43,983 bases of DNA from contig CAIRXZ010000316.1 of NCBI GenBank assembly GCA_903882645.1, positions 1-43,983 of the forward strand, in the 5' to 3' direction. A program made the translations under genes and the position numbers. The notes beneath the pieces were generated by a model, which worked only from the letters and a program-made list of their open reading frames with translations, had not been told where the DNA came from and did no database searches. The stretch is from an uncultured Acidobacteriia bacterium (GTDB lineage: Bacteria; Acidobacteriota; Terriglobia; Bryobacterales; Bryobacteraceae). Numbering within the stretch: position 1 is the stretch's first letter; every line of letters starts with the position of its first letter. This document shows, piece by piece, positions 22,439 to 31,600 of this stretch.

Positions 22439-23764
22439 TTAACGGTCGATTCTCTTCATGATCTTGTCGAGCGCATTGCGATCGATCGGATACCCCAGTC
22501 CCGGCTCCGTCGGAGCGAGCACGTATCCGTCCTTATCGATTCGGAATTTCGCCTGGTAGGGCCGGTCCGCCGCGGTGGCGGGATGCGGCATCTCGAACCA
22601 GTAGGCGTTGGGCATGGCGAGCTCGAGGTGGAAATGCACCGCGAGATCGGTGGGATTGCCCCAGTTGTGCGGCGTACACTCCAGGTTGAAGGCATCGGCC
22701 AGCATGCCGACCCGCATGGAACCGCCGATGCCGCCCACGTTGTCGGCGATGAGCCGCGCCACGTCGAGCGCGCCGCGGCGGATGTATTCGGCGAAGTCGG
22801 AGATGGAGAACAGGAACTCGCCGACGTGGAGCGGAAGATCGAGCGCGCGGTTCAGCTCCACCAGGCCTTCGATATCGGTGGTGGGGATGGGGTCCTCGAA
22901 CCACGCGTAATCGAGATCGTCGAGCACGCGGCCGACTTTGAGGGCCTCGAAGAGGTTATAGCGCTGCACGGGATCGTGGGCCAGAACGAAATCGTCGCCC
23001 ACGGCTTTGCGGACGGTCTTGATCTCCTCGATGTGGCCGGCATAGGCGGGAATCGCCGCTCCGGTTTTCGGCTGCCCGCCGCCGGGGTGGATCTTGTAGC
23101 CCTTATAGCCCTGTTCCTTGGCGCTGAGCACGTCGGGGATGTAGTCCTCGATGTTGGCGAGGTGCTGTGAGCTGGCGTAGGCCATCACGCGGTCCTTCGC
23201 GCCGCCCAGAATCTTGTAGATGGGGCGGTTGACGGCCTTGCCCAGGATGTCCCACATGCAGATTTCGGCCGCGGCGGCGTAGTAGTTGGGCCACGCGCCG
23301 CCGCCGCGATTGGGGGCGCCGGCGCTCGCGGCGCCGCGGCCTCCCCCGGCGGCGGGGGCGGCGGAGCGGCCCCCGCTGAACCCGAACGTTTCCTTCGTGC
23401 CCGTGGTGGCAGTGATGGCGGGCAGCAGGTCGATGACGTTCTTACCCAGCAGGACCGGCTTGGCCCATTCCAGCCAGTTCGGCGTTAGCGAGCGGTTCCC
23501 GATGGTGTAGTTGCCCTCGTGGCCGCTATTGGTCACTACCGATAGGATCTCGCCAGTCTCGGTGGAGTTCAGGCGGCGAAAGTTGGAGACGTCCGCCACA
23601 TACACTTTCACCTCCTTGATGGTCAGGTCGGGAAGATCCGCCGGCTTGACTCCGGCCGACTGCGCCGCGGCGCGCGGCGGGTCGGCGACCGCCGAGGCGG
23701 CAGCCGCGGCGACGCCCGCGGAAGCCCCGAAAAACTCCCGGCGGGACTGCTTTCGATCGGACAT
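22439..23764 (-). CDS. Tat-exported enolase-superfamily (mandelate racemase-like) enzyme
   Basis: 441 residues. The Tat signal contains SRREFFGASAGVAAAAAS. The N-terminal capping domain is about 48-150, then the barrel. The metal ligands of the superfamily are seen in LAHDP (Asp), AWFEDP (Glu) and LHVGEF (Glu), with a candidate catalytic lysine pair in YKGYKIHPGGG. Members dehydrate sugar acids or racemise acids by abstracting an alpha-proton; the specific substrate is not readable. A Gly/Ala/Pro-rich insert (about residues 122-150, GRSAAPAAGGGRGAASAG) joins the two domains. ATG 23764 has GAGGAGAAG about 8 bases upstream. It is cotranscribed with the DapA-like gene. Export of both is unusual for this pathway type. 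Confidence 0.88.
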   Translation of the reverse strand: MSDRKQSRREFFGASAGVAAAAASAVADPPRAAAQSAGVKPADLPDLTIKEVKVYVADVSNFRRLNSTETGEILSVVTNSGHEGNYTIGNRSLTPNWLEWAKPVLLGKNVIDLLPAITATTGTKETFGFSGGRSAAPAAGGGRGAASAGAPNRGGGAWPNYYAAAAEICMWDILGKAVNRPIYKILGGAKDRVMAYASSQHLANIEDYIPDVLSAKEQGYKGYKIHPGGGQPKTGAAIPAYAGHIEEIKTVRKAVGDDFVLAHDPVQRYNLFEALKVGRVLDDLDYAWFEDPIPTTDIEGLVELNRALDLPLHVGEFLFSISDFAEYIRRGALDVARLIADNVGGIGGSMRVGMLADAFNLECTPHNWGNPTDLAVHFHLELAMPNAYWFEMPHPATAADRPYQAKFRIDKDGYVLAPTEPGLGYPIDRNALDKIMKRIDR

Positions 23765-23856
23765 CGTTGGTTCTTCTCCTCTCATTCAGACGCGTGAACC
23801 GGTTCGCGCAAGACTGTAACGAAAATCAAGGGCGCTCGCCAATCGCGCCGGCGCGC

Positions 23857-25323
23857 TCAGGCTTGGACGTTTCGCGCCTCTTTTGGCAGCACGACGGAAA
23901 CTGTCGTACCTCGTCCCACCTGGCTCGCAACCTGCACTTCGCCTCCGTGCAGGAGGACAATCTGGCGCACAATGGCGAGACCGAGGCCGGCCCCCCCGGA
24001 CTTTCGCGGCCGCGCCGGGTCGGCGCGATAAAAACGGTCGAAGACGCGGGGTAAAGCCTCGGCTGAGATCCCGGCGCCGGTATCGGCGATTTCGATGCGA
24101 ATCCGGCCCGCCTCTTCGCGGGCGTTCATCGCGATACTCCCGCCGGCCTGCGTGTGCGCCAGCGCGTTCGATACCAGGTTGCCGATCGCCCGTTGCAGCA
24201 AACCGCGGTCGACGTCGCCTGTGACGCCACCTCCTCCGCTCACAGTCAGCGCGACTCCCGCCTCCGCCGCCGCCGCTTCGTAATAGTCCCGAACGTCGGC
24301 AAGAAGCGCGCCAATATCCTCCGGCATGCGCTTCAAATGATCGCCCGGACTCTCCGACCGCGCCAGGAACAGCAGGGATTCAATCACCTCGGAGAGGCGC
24401 ACGGCTTCTTCCAGACAGGAGCCTAAAACGTCGCGGTATTCGTCCGCCGAACGCGCCCGGGCCAAGGCCACCTCCGCCTCTCCGCGAATGTTGTTGACGG
24501 GGGTCCGCAGCTCATGAGCGATATCGGCGGAAAACTGCGACAATCGCACGAACGATTCCTCGAGCCGCTGGAGCATCGCATTGAAGGTGTCCACCAGGTC
24601 GGCGATCTCGGTGGGCCGCCCCTCCGCCCGTATGCGCTCGCTGAGGGTGCTGGAACCGATGTGGCGGGCCGTCTCCGCGACGTCCCGCAGCGGCGCGGTC
24701 CCGCGGCGCGCGATTACAAATCCCACCCAGGGACAGAAGATGGCGCCGGCCGCCAGGACTGCCCAAACCCAGACCCTGTGCCGCGCGAGAACTTCCTGTT
24801 CCTGGGTCAGATCCACCGCCACCTGGAGCGTCCAGACTTGCGTTCCCCACGGGTCAAGCGGAACCCTCGCCACCAAGGCTCGATAAGGCGTGCCGCCAGG
24901 AGATTTCAACCAGAAGATGCCGCCGGGATAGCGAGCTTCCTCCCGCGCGATATGAGACGAGCTCAGTTCCTGGTCCATGCCGGGCGTGGTGGCAAGAGGC
25001 TTCCCGCTCTCATCGAGGACCCGGACGTAGAACTTTTCGTACTTCCGGATTGCGGAATCGATCTCGGCTTCTTCCCGCAACGCGTGGGCGTCTCCCGACC
25101 GCTCGCGAACCAGCGCGCGGCAGACGTCCAGCTCGTCGGCGAGCAACTGCTCGGAGAGTCTCCTCAAGCTGGCGGCAACACCGAAATAGAGCAACCCGGT
25201 GGTTGCGGACACGAGGAGGAACGCGGTCACCGAATACCAGGTGGTGAGCCGGAATGCGAGCGACAGGCCGCGAGAGGGGCCGCTTCGCAGATGGCGGATT
25301 TTACTCCGGACTTTCGAGAACAT
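23857..25323 (-). CDS. CusS/CopS-like sensor histidine kinase
   Basis: 488 residues. TM1 is about 31-51, followed by a periplasmic loop of about 130 residues. TM2 is about 184-205 and HAMP about 206-257 (RRGTAPLRDVAETARHI). HisKA carries H270 (FSADIAHELRTPVNNIR), and the ATPase has NLVSNALAHT, DTGAGIS and GGAGLGLAIV. The organisation and spacing fit the heavy-metal sensor kinase subgroup. The start at 25323 lies inside the response regulator gene (23-bp overlap), with GAGG 7 bases before it; the upstream frame has no resemblance. It pairs with the response regulator and, from position, probably controls the divergent receptor/CobN-like operon. The signal sensed is unknown. Confidence 0.9.
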   Translation of the reverse strand: MFSKVRSKIRHLRSGPSRGLSLAFRLTTWYSVTAFLLVSATTGLLYFGVAASLRRLSEQLLADELDVCRALVRERSGDAHALREEAEIDSAIRKYEKFYVRVLDESGKPLATTPGMDQELSSSHIAREEARYPGGIFWLKSPGGTPYRALVARVPLDPWGTQVWTLQVAVDLTQEQEVLARHRVWVWAVLAAGAIFCPWVGFVIARRGTAPLRDVAETARHIGSSTLSERIRAEGRPTEIADLVDTFNAMLQRLEESFVRLSQFSADIAHELRTPVNNIRGEAEVALARARSADEYRDVLGSCLEEAVRLSEVIESLLFLARSESPGDHLKRMPEDIGALLADVRDYYEAAAAEAGVALTVSGGGGVTGDVDRGLLQRAIGNLVSNALAHTQAGGSIAMNAREEAGRIRIEIADTGAGISAEALPRVFDRFYRADPARPRKSGGAGLGLAIVRQIVLLHGGEVQVASQVGRGTTVSVVLPKEARNVQA

Positions 25324-25975
25324 AGCCAACGCCTCGCACGGTGCGGAGCAGCTTCTGCGGGAAGGGGTCGTCCAGTTTGCCGCGGAGGCGGCGGACGCTG
25401 ACATCCACGACATTGGTGTCGCCGCTGAAATGCATATCCCACACCGACTGGGCGATCATCGTGCGCGTCAGGACTTCTCCGGCCTTTCGCACCAACAGAG
25501 AAAGCAGCGCGAACTCGCGCGTGGTGAGATCCAGCCGCTGTCCCGCGCGCGTCGCGCGGTGCGCGGCGAGGTCGAGTTCGAGATCGCCGACCCGCAGGGT
25601 GGCAGGCTCGCGAAGCGGAGGCCGGCGCAGGATGGTGCGCACGCGCGCCAACAGTTCCGCAAACGCGAACGGCTTCACCAGATAGTCGTCCGCCCCGAGC
25701 TCGAGCCCGGTCACCCGGTCCTCAACCGACTCGCGGGCCGTCAGGATCACGACCGGGGCCTGGAATCCCGACTCACGCAGCCAAGTGAGGACCCGCAATC
25801 CATCCATCCCGGGCAACATCAGGTCGAGCACGATCAAGTCGAACGGCCGCGCCTGGATCAGGCTCAGCGCCTCTACGCCATCGGGAGCGACGTCGGTCAC
25901 AAACCCGGCCTCGCTGAAACCTCGTTTCAGAAAGTTCGCCGTCTTCGGTTCGTCTTCGACCACCAACAGCTTCAT
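25301..25975 (-). CDS. CusR/CopR-like response regulator (OmpR family)
   Basis: 224 residues. The receiver has E8/D9, phospho-acceptor D51 (DLIVLDLMLPGMDG), a T in ILTARES and K in LVKPF. The winged-helix domain ends with TNVVDVSVRRLRGKLDD and LRTVRGVGYVLESPE, typical of the heavy-metal/CusR subgroup. It is the first gene of the pair, transcribed away from the TonB receptor operon across a 358-bp intergenic region. That region carries tandem 13-bp repeats next to a promoter, a plausible binding site for this protein. Confidence 0.92.
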   Translation of the reverse strand: MKLLVVEDEPKTANFLKRGFSEAGFVTDVAPDGVEALSLIQARPFDLIVLDLMLPGMDGLRVLTWLRESGFQAPVVILTARESVEDRVTGLELGADDYLVKPFAFAELLARVRTILRRPPLREPATLRVGDLELDLAAHRATRAGQRLDLTTREFALLSLLVRKAGEVLTRTMIAQSVWDMHFSGDTNVVDVSVRRLRGKLDDPFPQKLLRTVRGVGYVLESPE

Positions 25976-26219
25976 GGACGGATGCGCACCGCCTGGCCGA
26001 TGCCAGAGCAGCCCAGGGTACCAAACGCTGTATTGTACTGCCCGGCGGCCTGCCGAGTCATGTGCCTCTTTCCGCTTTCAGGCCCCCGCACGCGCGGGCG
26101 GCGCCATGCGCCGAAACCCCAGCTTGGCGATGGAAAGCTACTGAAAACAAGCCGGTTATTCTCCAAGTCGGTGAAGCGCTGCCGGCCTTGCCCTTCTGAA
26201 CCGAGGCGCGAGTACCAGG

Positions 26220-26245
26220 ATTACATTAGTACATTACATTAGTAC
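26220..26245 (+). promoter_or_regulatory. Two perfect 13-bp tandem repeats (likely response-regulator box)
   Basis: ATTACATTAGTAC occurs twice head to tail with no spacer (26220-26232 and 26233-26245). The second copy ends 9 bp before the -35 hexamer of the receptor promoter. OmpR-family regulators bind tandem direct repeats at such positions to activate transcription, and a gene for one is divergently adjacent. The repeat is seen directly; the binding protein is inferred. Confidence 0.65.
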
Positions 26246-26254
26246 TGCAATATA

Positions 26255-26283
26255 TTGACAGAATCTTAATCTTCCAGTAATCT
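26255..26283 (+). promoter_or_regulatory. Sigma70-type promoter for the TonB receptor operon
   Basis: TTGACA (26255-26260), a 17-bp spacer and TAATCT (26278-26283) sit in an unusually AT-rich stretch. Transcription would begin near 26290, giving a leader of about 44 nt before ATG 26334. This leaves no room for a cobalamin riboswitch. GGAGG at 26321-26325 is the ribosome binding site. Confidence 0.7.
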
Positions 26284-26333
26284 ACATGTGCGATTATCAT
26301 CACAATCCTGCGCCCTGACCGGAGGACGAGCGA

Positions 26334-28613
26334 ATGAAGAAAGGCGGTATTGCCAGGCTGGCCTTCTGTGTGCTGTGTTTCGGAGGGCTTTTCGGCGCGC
26401 GCGCGCAGAGTACGGACCAAGGCAAGGGCCAAGGTCCAAGCCAAGCGGGACCAGCCGCCACGGAGCCGGGCGGACCCGCCCAGACCGCGCCGGCCGACGA
26501 CAAATCGAAAGAACCGACCGTGCTCACCGTTCTCGAACGGACGGTCGTCACGGTGACGGCATCGAGGATTCCGGAGGAGATTGGCTATATTCCGCAGGCC
26601 GTCAACACGGTGAGCGAGGAAATGCTCGCCGAGCGCCAGCCGGTTACGCCCAACGCGTTGCTGCGCGAGGAACCGGGAATCTTCTCCCCCCAGGTCGGCA
26701 CGCAGGGATCGCCCATCATTCGGGGCCAGATCGGCAACCGCGTCCTCTATCTCTGGAACGGCCTGCGGATCAATAATGGCGCGCTCTTTGCCGGCCCGAA
26801 CGGGTACTTCAACGAGTTTCCGATGGGAGCGATCGGCCGCATGGAGGTGGTCCGCGGGCCGGGCGCGGTACAATACGGCAGCGACGCCATCGGCGGCGTG
26901 GTGAATATCATCAGCAAGCACCAGGACGATTTTTCCGATACGCGACATTGGGGCGGCGAAATCTACGGCCGCTATGGCTCCGTCAACACCGAGAAATCGG
27001 AAAATGGCGATATATGGGGGTCGTTTTCGCGCTTTAACTTCGCGGCCGGCGTCACCGGCCAGCACATCGGCGACTATGCGGCCCCGGGCATCGGCCACAT
27101 ACAGGACACGAGCCTCGCGGCCGAAGGCGGTTACTTCGATGGCGCCTGGCGTTTGCGCCGGAAGCAGGTACTACGGCTGAACTGGATCGAGAACCGCCGC
27201 GACGACGTGGTGAGCTACTCGCAATCGAAGCTGAATCCGAGCGGCGTTCCGCGCAATACCAACCCGTACGAAGAACGTGGAATCGGCCGGATCGCTTACG
27301 AAGCCCCGGACCTCGGGCGGTGGAGCCACGACTTGCGTTTGTATACCTACTTCGAGCACTTTCGCTCCCCGCGCGACACGGTGGTGGAAAGCGCGACCGC
27401 CTTCGCCAAGACGCACAGCGTGACCAGCCAGAGCGTAGCCGGCGGCGGCATCCAGAACGAAACCTCGGTATGGAAATCGATTCTGGTGTACGGCGGCGAT
27501 TACCGCGCCGAAGATCTTTTTTCGATGAAGCAACTTTACACCACGGCCAAGACGACCGGCGCCGTAACGATGACCATCCCCAACGGCAACGTTCCGCCGG
27601 GAAGCTATAACGTCTTCGACGCCTTTTTCCTTTCGCGCTGGCAGTTCGGGAAACTGACGGTCTCAGCCGGCGGGCGCGCGGAATCGACGCACTTGCAGTC
27701 GTATCCCCGGCCGCAGGATGCTCTGACGCCGTTTACCGTGCAGGATCTGACGATGAACAAGCGCTGGAATCCGCTCACCGGCAGCGCCGGAGCGGTCTAC
27801 GCGATCACCGGCGATCTCAGCCTCGTCGCCAATGTGGCGAGCGGCTTCCGCGCGCCGACGTTCTCGGACGCGCTCTCGACCGGCGTACCGGTATTCGCCA
27901 GCGGCATTGCCACCGTGCCCAGCCCGAACGTCCAGCCGGAGCGCAGTCTCACCTACGAAGGCGGCGCACGCTGGAATTCGCGGCGATTTTCGGCCACCGC
28001 CACGGTCTACTCGCTGCAACTGACCGACGTGGTCACCGCCGTCAGTACGGGGACCATCGACATTCCGGGCATCGGGGTGGTAACCGCCCGCTCAAACACA
28101 AACTCCGGCAGCGGGTACGTGCGGGGTTTTGAAACGGCTGCCGCCTTCCGCATCAATTCGCAGTGGACGCTGCTCGGGAACTTCACTACGACCCGCGGCC
28201 AGAATACCTCCCTCGCCGTTCCCCTGCGATTCATCCCTCCGGCCAATGGATTGCTGGCGCTGGTCTGGCAAAACGCCACGGGCCGGTTCCACGTGGAGGC
28301 GAACACAACGCTGGCCGATCGCCTGCGGCGGCACGCGCCCGACGACGAACTCGACGCCGGCTTCTCCCAGGACCCCGGCTACGGCTCGCCCAGCGCTACC
28401 AATCCGCCCTATCGTCCCGGCTACGAGATTCCAGGCTATGCGGTGGAAAACATCCGGATCAGCGTGAAACTGCTGGCGGAGGGCCGGCGCTCGGTGGATT
28501 TGCTGACGGATTTCAATAATATTCTCAATCAGCGCTACCGCGAGGCCTACGCGCAGCAGCAGCTACTCGCGCCCGGCTTCGGCGCGGTGGTTGGATGCCG
28601 CTGGCGTTTCTAG
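26334..28613 (+). CDS. TonB-dependent outer-membrane receptor (heme/cobalamin/metal-chelate type)
   Basis: 759 residues. The signal peptide is 1-24. A Pro/Gln-rich linker precedes a TonB-box-like VERTVVTVTASR region (about 68-80). The plug (about 80-205) has REEPGIFSPQVGTQGSPIIRG, LWNGLRINNG and VVRGPGAVQYGSDAIGGVVN. The 22-strand barrel ends in an aromatic residue (VVGCRWRF). It has FRAP and an NPNL-like SPNVQPE motif as in heme receptors, but no histidine between them, so heme use is only possible. GGAGG lies 8 bases before ATG. It is the first gene of an operon with the CobN-like, ExbB-like and DUF2149 genes, which points to uptake of a tetrapyrrole or metal complex. Confidence 0.9.
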   Translation: MKKGGIARLAFCVLCFGGLFGARAQSTDQGKGQGPSQAGPAATEPGGPAQTAPADDKSKEPTVLTVLERTVVTVTASRIPEEIGYIPQAVNTVSEEMLAERQPVTPNALLREEPGIFSPQVGTQGSPIIRGQIGNRVLYLWNGLRINNGALFAGPNGYFNEFPMGAIGRMEVVRGPGAVQYGSDAIGGVVNIISKHQDDFSDTRHWGGEIYGRYGSVNTEKSENGDIWGSFSRFNFAAGVTGQHIGDYAAPGIGHIQDTSLAAEGGYFDGAWRLRRKQVLRLNWIENRRDDVVSYSQSKLNPSGVPRNTNPYEERGIGRIAYEAPDLGRWSHDLRLYTYFEHFRSPRDTVVESATAFAKTHSVTSQSVAGGGIQNETSVWKSILVYGGDYRAEDLFSMKQLYTTAKTTGAVTMTIPNGNVPPGSYNVFDAFFLSRWQFGKLTVSAGGRAESTHLQSYPRPQDALTPFTVQDLTMNKRWNPLTGSAGAVYAITGDLSLVANVASGFRAPTFSDALSTGVPVFASGIATVPSPNVQPERSLTYEGGARWNSRRFSATATVYSLQLTDVVTAVSTGTIDIPGIGVVTARSNTNSGSGYVRGFETAAAFRINSQWTLLGNFTTTRGQNTSLAVPLRFIPPANGLLALVWQNATGRFHVEANTTLADRLRRHAPDDELDAGFSQDPGYGSPSATNPPYRPGYEIPGYAVENIRISVKLLAEGRRSVDLLTDFNNILNQRYREAYAQQQLLAPGFGAVVGCRWRF

Positions 28614-28618
28614 CCTCC

Positions 28619-31600
28619 ATGCGAATTCTCCGAACGGTTACGCTCCTGGCGGTTTCGGCTTCGGCGCTGTGCGCGCAGACGCCGGACCGCTGCATTGCCT
28701 ACATCGGGGGATGGGACCGGTCGGAAACCATGCTGACGGAAGCCACCGCCGCGCGCGGCTTCGGCACGGTCTATGCGCGCCCGGCCGAAATCGCCGGCGA
28801 TCCGGCGCCCAAGCGCGCCGCCGCGGAGCGGTGCGACCTGGTCTTTGTTCTCAACATGGACACCGCCGAAGCCGTCAGGCTGCGCGACTTCTTTCAGCAG
28901 ACCGCGCCGGCGCATCCCGCGCGGAAGATCTTCGCGCTCGATTCCCGCGCCAGCCAGCAGGACCTCAGCAAGGCCGGCCTGCTGACGCCCGACGAGGAGA
29001 TCCCGAAGTACTGGCGCGCCAACGGCACGATGAACATCCAGCGGCTGCTGGCTTATACGCTGATCAAGTACCGGGGCGAGACCGGCGAGATTCAGCCGCC
29101 CGTCGAGGTTCCGGATTCCGGTTACTACGATCCGGACAAAGAAGAAGATTACTTTCCCTCGTTTGCGGCCTACAAGGAATTCAAGGTCTCCCGCGGCCGG
29201 TGGAAAGACGGCGCGCCCATCGCGGCTCTGCTGACTCAGCAGTCTTTCTGGATCACGCACGACACCAAGGTTCTGGCCGCCGAAGTGCGCGCCCTGGAAC
29301 GCCACGGCATCAATCCGGTCGCAATATTCGGCGACCGCGAGGGCATGATCGCGAGCCTGATCGCCGAGACCCATCCCGACCTCCTGATCGAGGACCGGCA
29401 CGGCACGATGTGGGAATCCCGCGAGATGCTCGAGAAGCTCGATCTCCCTTACTTCCGTCCCATTTCGATGCTCGGCTACACGATTGACGAATGGAAGAAC
29501 GACCCGCGGGGTCTTTCCTCCCGCGACGTCGGGATGTTCATGACTCTGCAGGAATCCTGGGGCACGATCGAGCCGGTCGTGGTGGGCGGGCTCTCCGCCA
29601 GCATTCAGGGCCTCCACATGCACGATCCCGTGGATGCCGGAATCGAGCGCTTCGCGGCCCGCATCGAGCGGTGGGCCCGGCTGCGCGCAACCAAGGAAGC
29701 CGATAAGCGCGTCGCCATCGTCTATTACAACTCCGGACTGGGGAAAGACGATCTGATGCGCGGCAGCCCGACGGGCATGTTTCTGGACGCTCCGGCCAGC
29801 GCCGAGATCTTCCTGAAGGCGATGAAGCAGCGCGGGTATTCCGTAGATCCGCTGCCGCGCGACAAAGACGAGCTGATCGCCTGGATGCGCGACCGCGGGC
29901 GCAATATCGGACCCTGGGCGCAGCAGGATCTCGAAGAGCTGGCGGACAAAGGCGATCCCGCGCTGATTCCGCTCAGCCAGTACGAGCGCTGGTTCCACGA
30001 AAAGCTGAGTCCGGAGAACCAGGCGAAAATCATCGCCGCCTACGGTCCCCCGCCGGGCAAATTCATGGTGGTGGAGCGCAAAGGCGAAAAACTCATCGTG
30101 CTGCCCCGGATACAAATGGGCAACGTGACGATGATGCCGCAGCCGACGCGCGGCCAGCTTGAAGATTATACGCTGGTGCATTCGCGCGACGTCCCGCCGC
30201 CGCACAACTACCTCGCGTTCTACTGGTGGCTCGAGGAGGGTTTCCATGCCGACGCCGTCATGCACTGGGGAACCCATGGCACGCTGGAGATGCTGCCCGG
30301 CAAGGAAGCCGGCATGTCTCCGGACGACTGGAGCGACATCTGCATCGGCAACCTGCCGAACATCGATCTCTGGATCACGGACAATCTCGGCGAGGCGACC
30401 CTCGCGCGGCGGCGCAGTTACGCGGTGATCTCCGATCACTTGCCTCCGCCGGCGGTGAACGCGGGCCTGGGCGACCAGTTCAAACTGTTGCGCGAGGATA
30501 TCGACAAGTTCAAAGCCCTCGAGGGCGGCCTGGTCAGGGAGCGCTATCGCGCCCGCATCACGGAAGCCGCCCGCGAGAATCGGATTCTCGAGACTCTCAA
30601 GTTTCCCAGTCCTGTCCGCGCGCTCACCGACGACCAGATTGACGCGGTGGCGGATTACGTCGAGCAGCTTTCCGAAGCGCGCGAACCTCTGGACCTGCAC
30701 ACGCTGGGCGAGCCGCCGCAAAAGAAGTATCTGCCTTCGTATCTGACCGCGATCGCCGGGAAGAAGTTTCTGGACCACCTTGAAACCGCGCTGCCGCCGG
30801 CCGAGGACGCGACGGCGGACGCGCGCCGCGCCCGGCTCCGCGCCGAAGGCGAAAAACTCATCCAGGCCGCGGTTTTGGATGGGACCTCGCCAGCGGTCCG
30901 GCTAACCCCGGAACTCGAAAAAGATCTCGCCTTTGCGCGCGAGATGCTGGCAAAGCTGAACTCGGCGAATGAGGAGGTCGAAGGTCTCTTCCGCGCTCTC
31001 GGCGGGCGTTATATGCCGCCCGGGCCGGGACCGGATCCGATCCGCAATCCTTCTTCCGTCCCGGGCGGCCGGAACCTGTACGCGCTCAATCCCGAAGAGA
31101 TTCCAACCAGACCGGCTTGGGATGTGGCCGTCCAGCTCGTCGACGATTTTCTGCGGACCCACAAAGTGAAGAAAGCCGGCATGGACCTGAACGGCATGGA
31201 CACCATGCGCGACTTCGGCGTCATGGAGGGCCAGATCCTCTATCTGATGGGCGTCCGGCCGGTGTGGGACCGCAACAACCTGGCGATCGACGTGGAACTG
31301 ATTCCGCGCGCGGAACTCAAGCGCCCGCGCGTGGACGTCTTCATCGCCATGGGTGGCCTTTACAAAGAGAACTTCCCGACGCGCGTCCAAATGCTGGATA
31401 AGGCCGTCCGGTTAGTTTCGTCGCTGAAGGAAGAGGAAAACTACGTCCGCGAAGGAACACTCGCGAACGAAAAGAAGCTGCTCGAACAAGGCCTTTCCCC
31501 CGAGCAGGCGGCCTCGCTGGCCAATGCCCGCATTTTTGGGGCGAAACCGGGCGATATGTCGGGCACCAACATCCTCTATCTGATACCGAACTCGGGCGCG

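Noticed and set aside
25976-26333. Cobalamin riboswitch upstream of the TonB receptor
   Set aside because: The promoter at 26255-26283 leaves only about 44 nt of leader, and no B12-box-like sequence was seen before ATG 26334.
28610-30778. Long open frame (722 codons) on the minus strand opposite the CobN-like gene
   Set aside because: It is antisense to a clearly conserved protein, its composition (Arg/His/Gly/Ala-rich) is typical of frames opposite high-GC genes, and no motif is seen.
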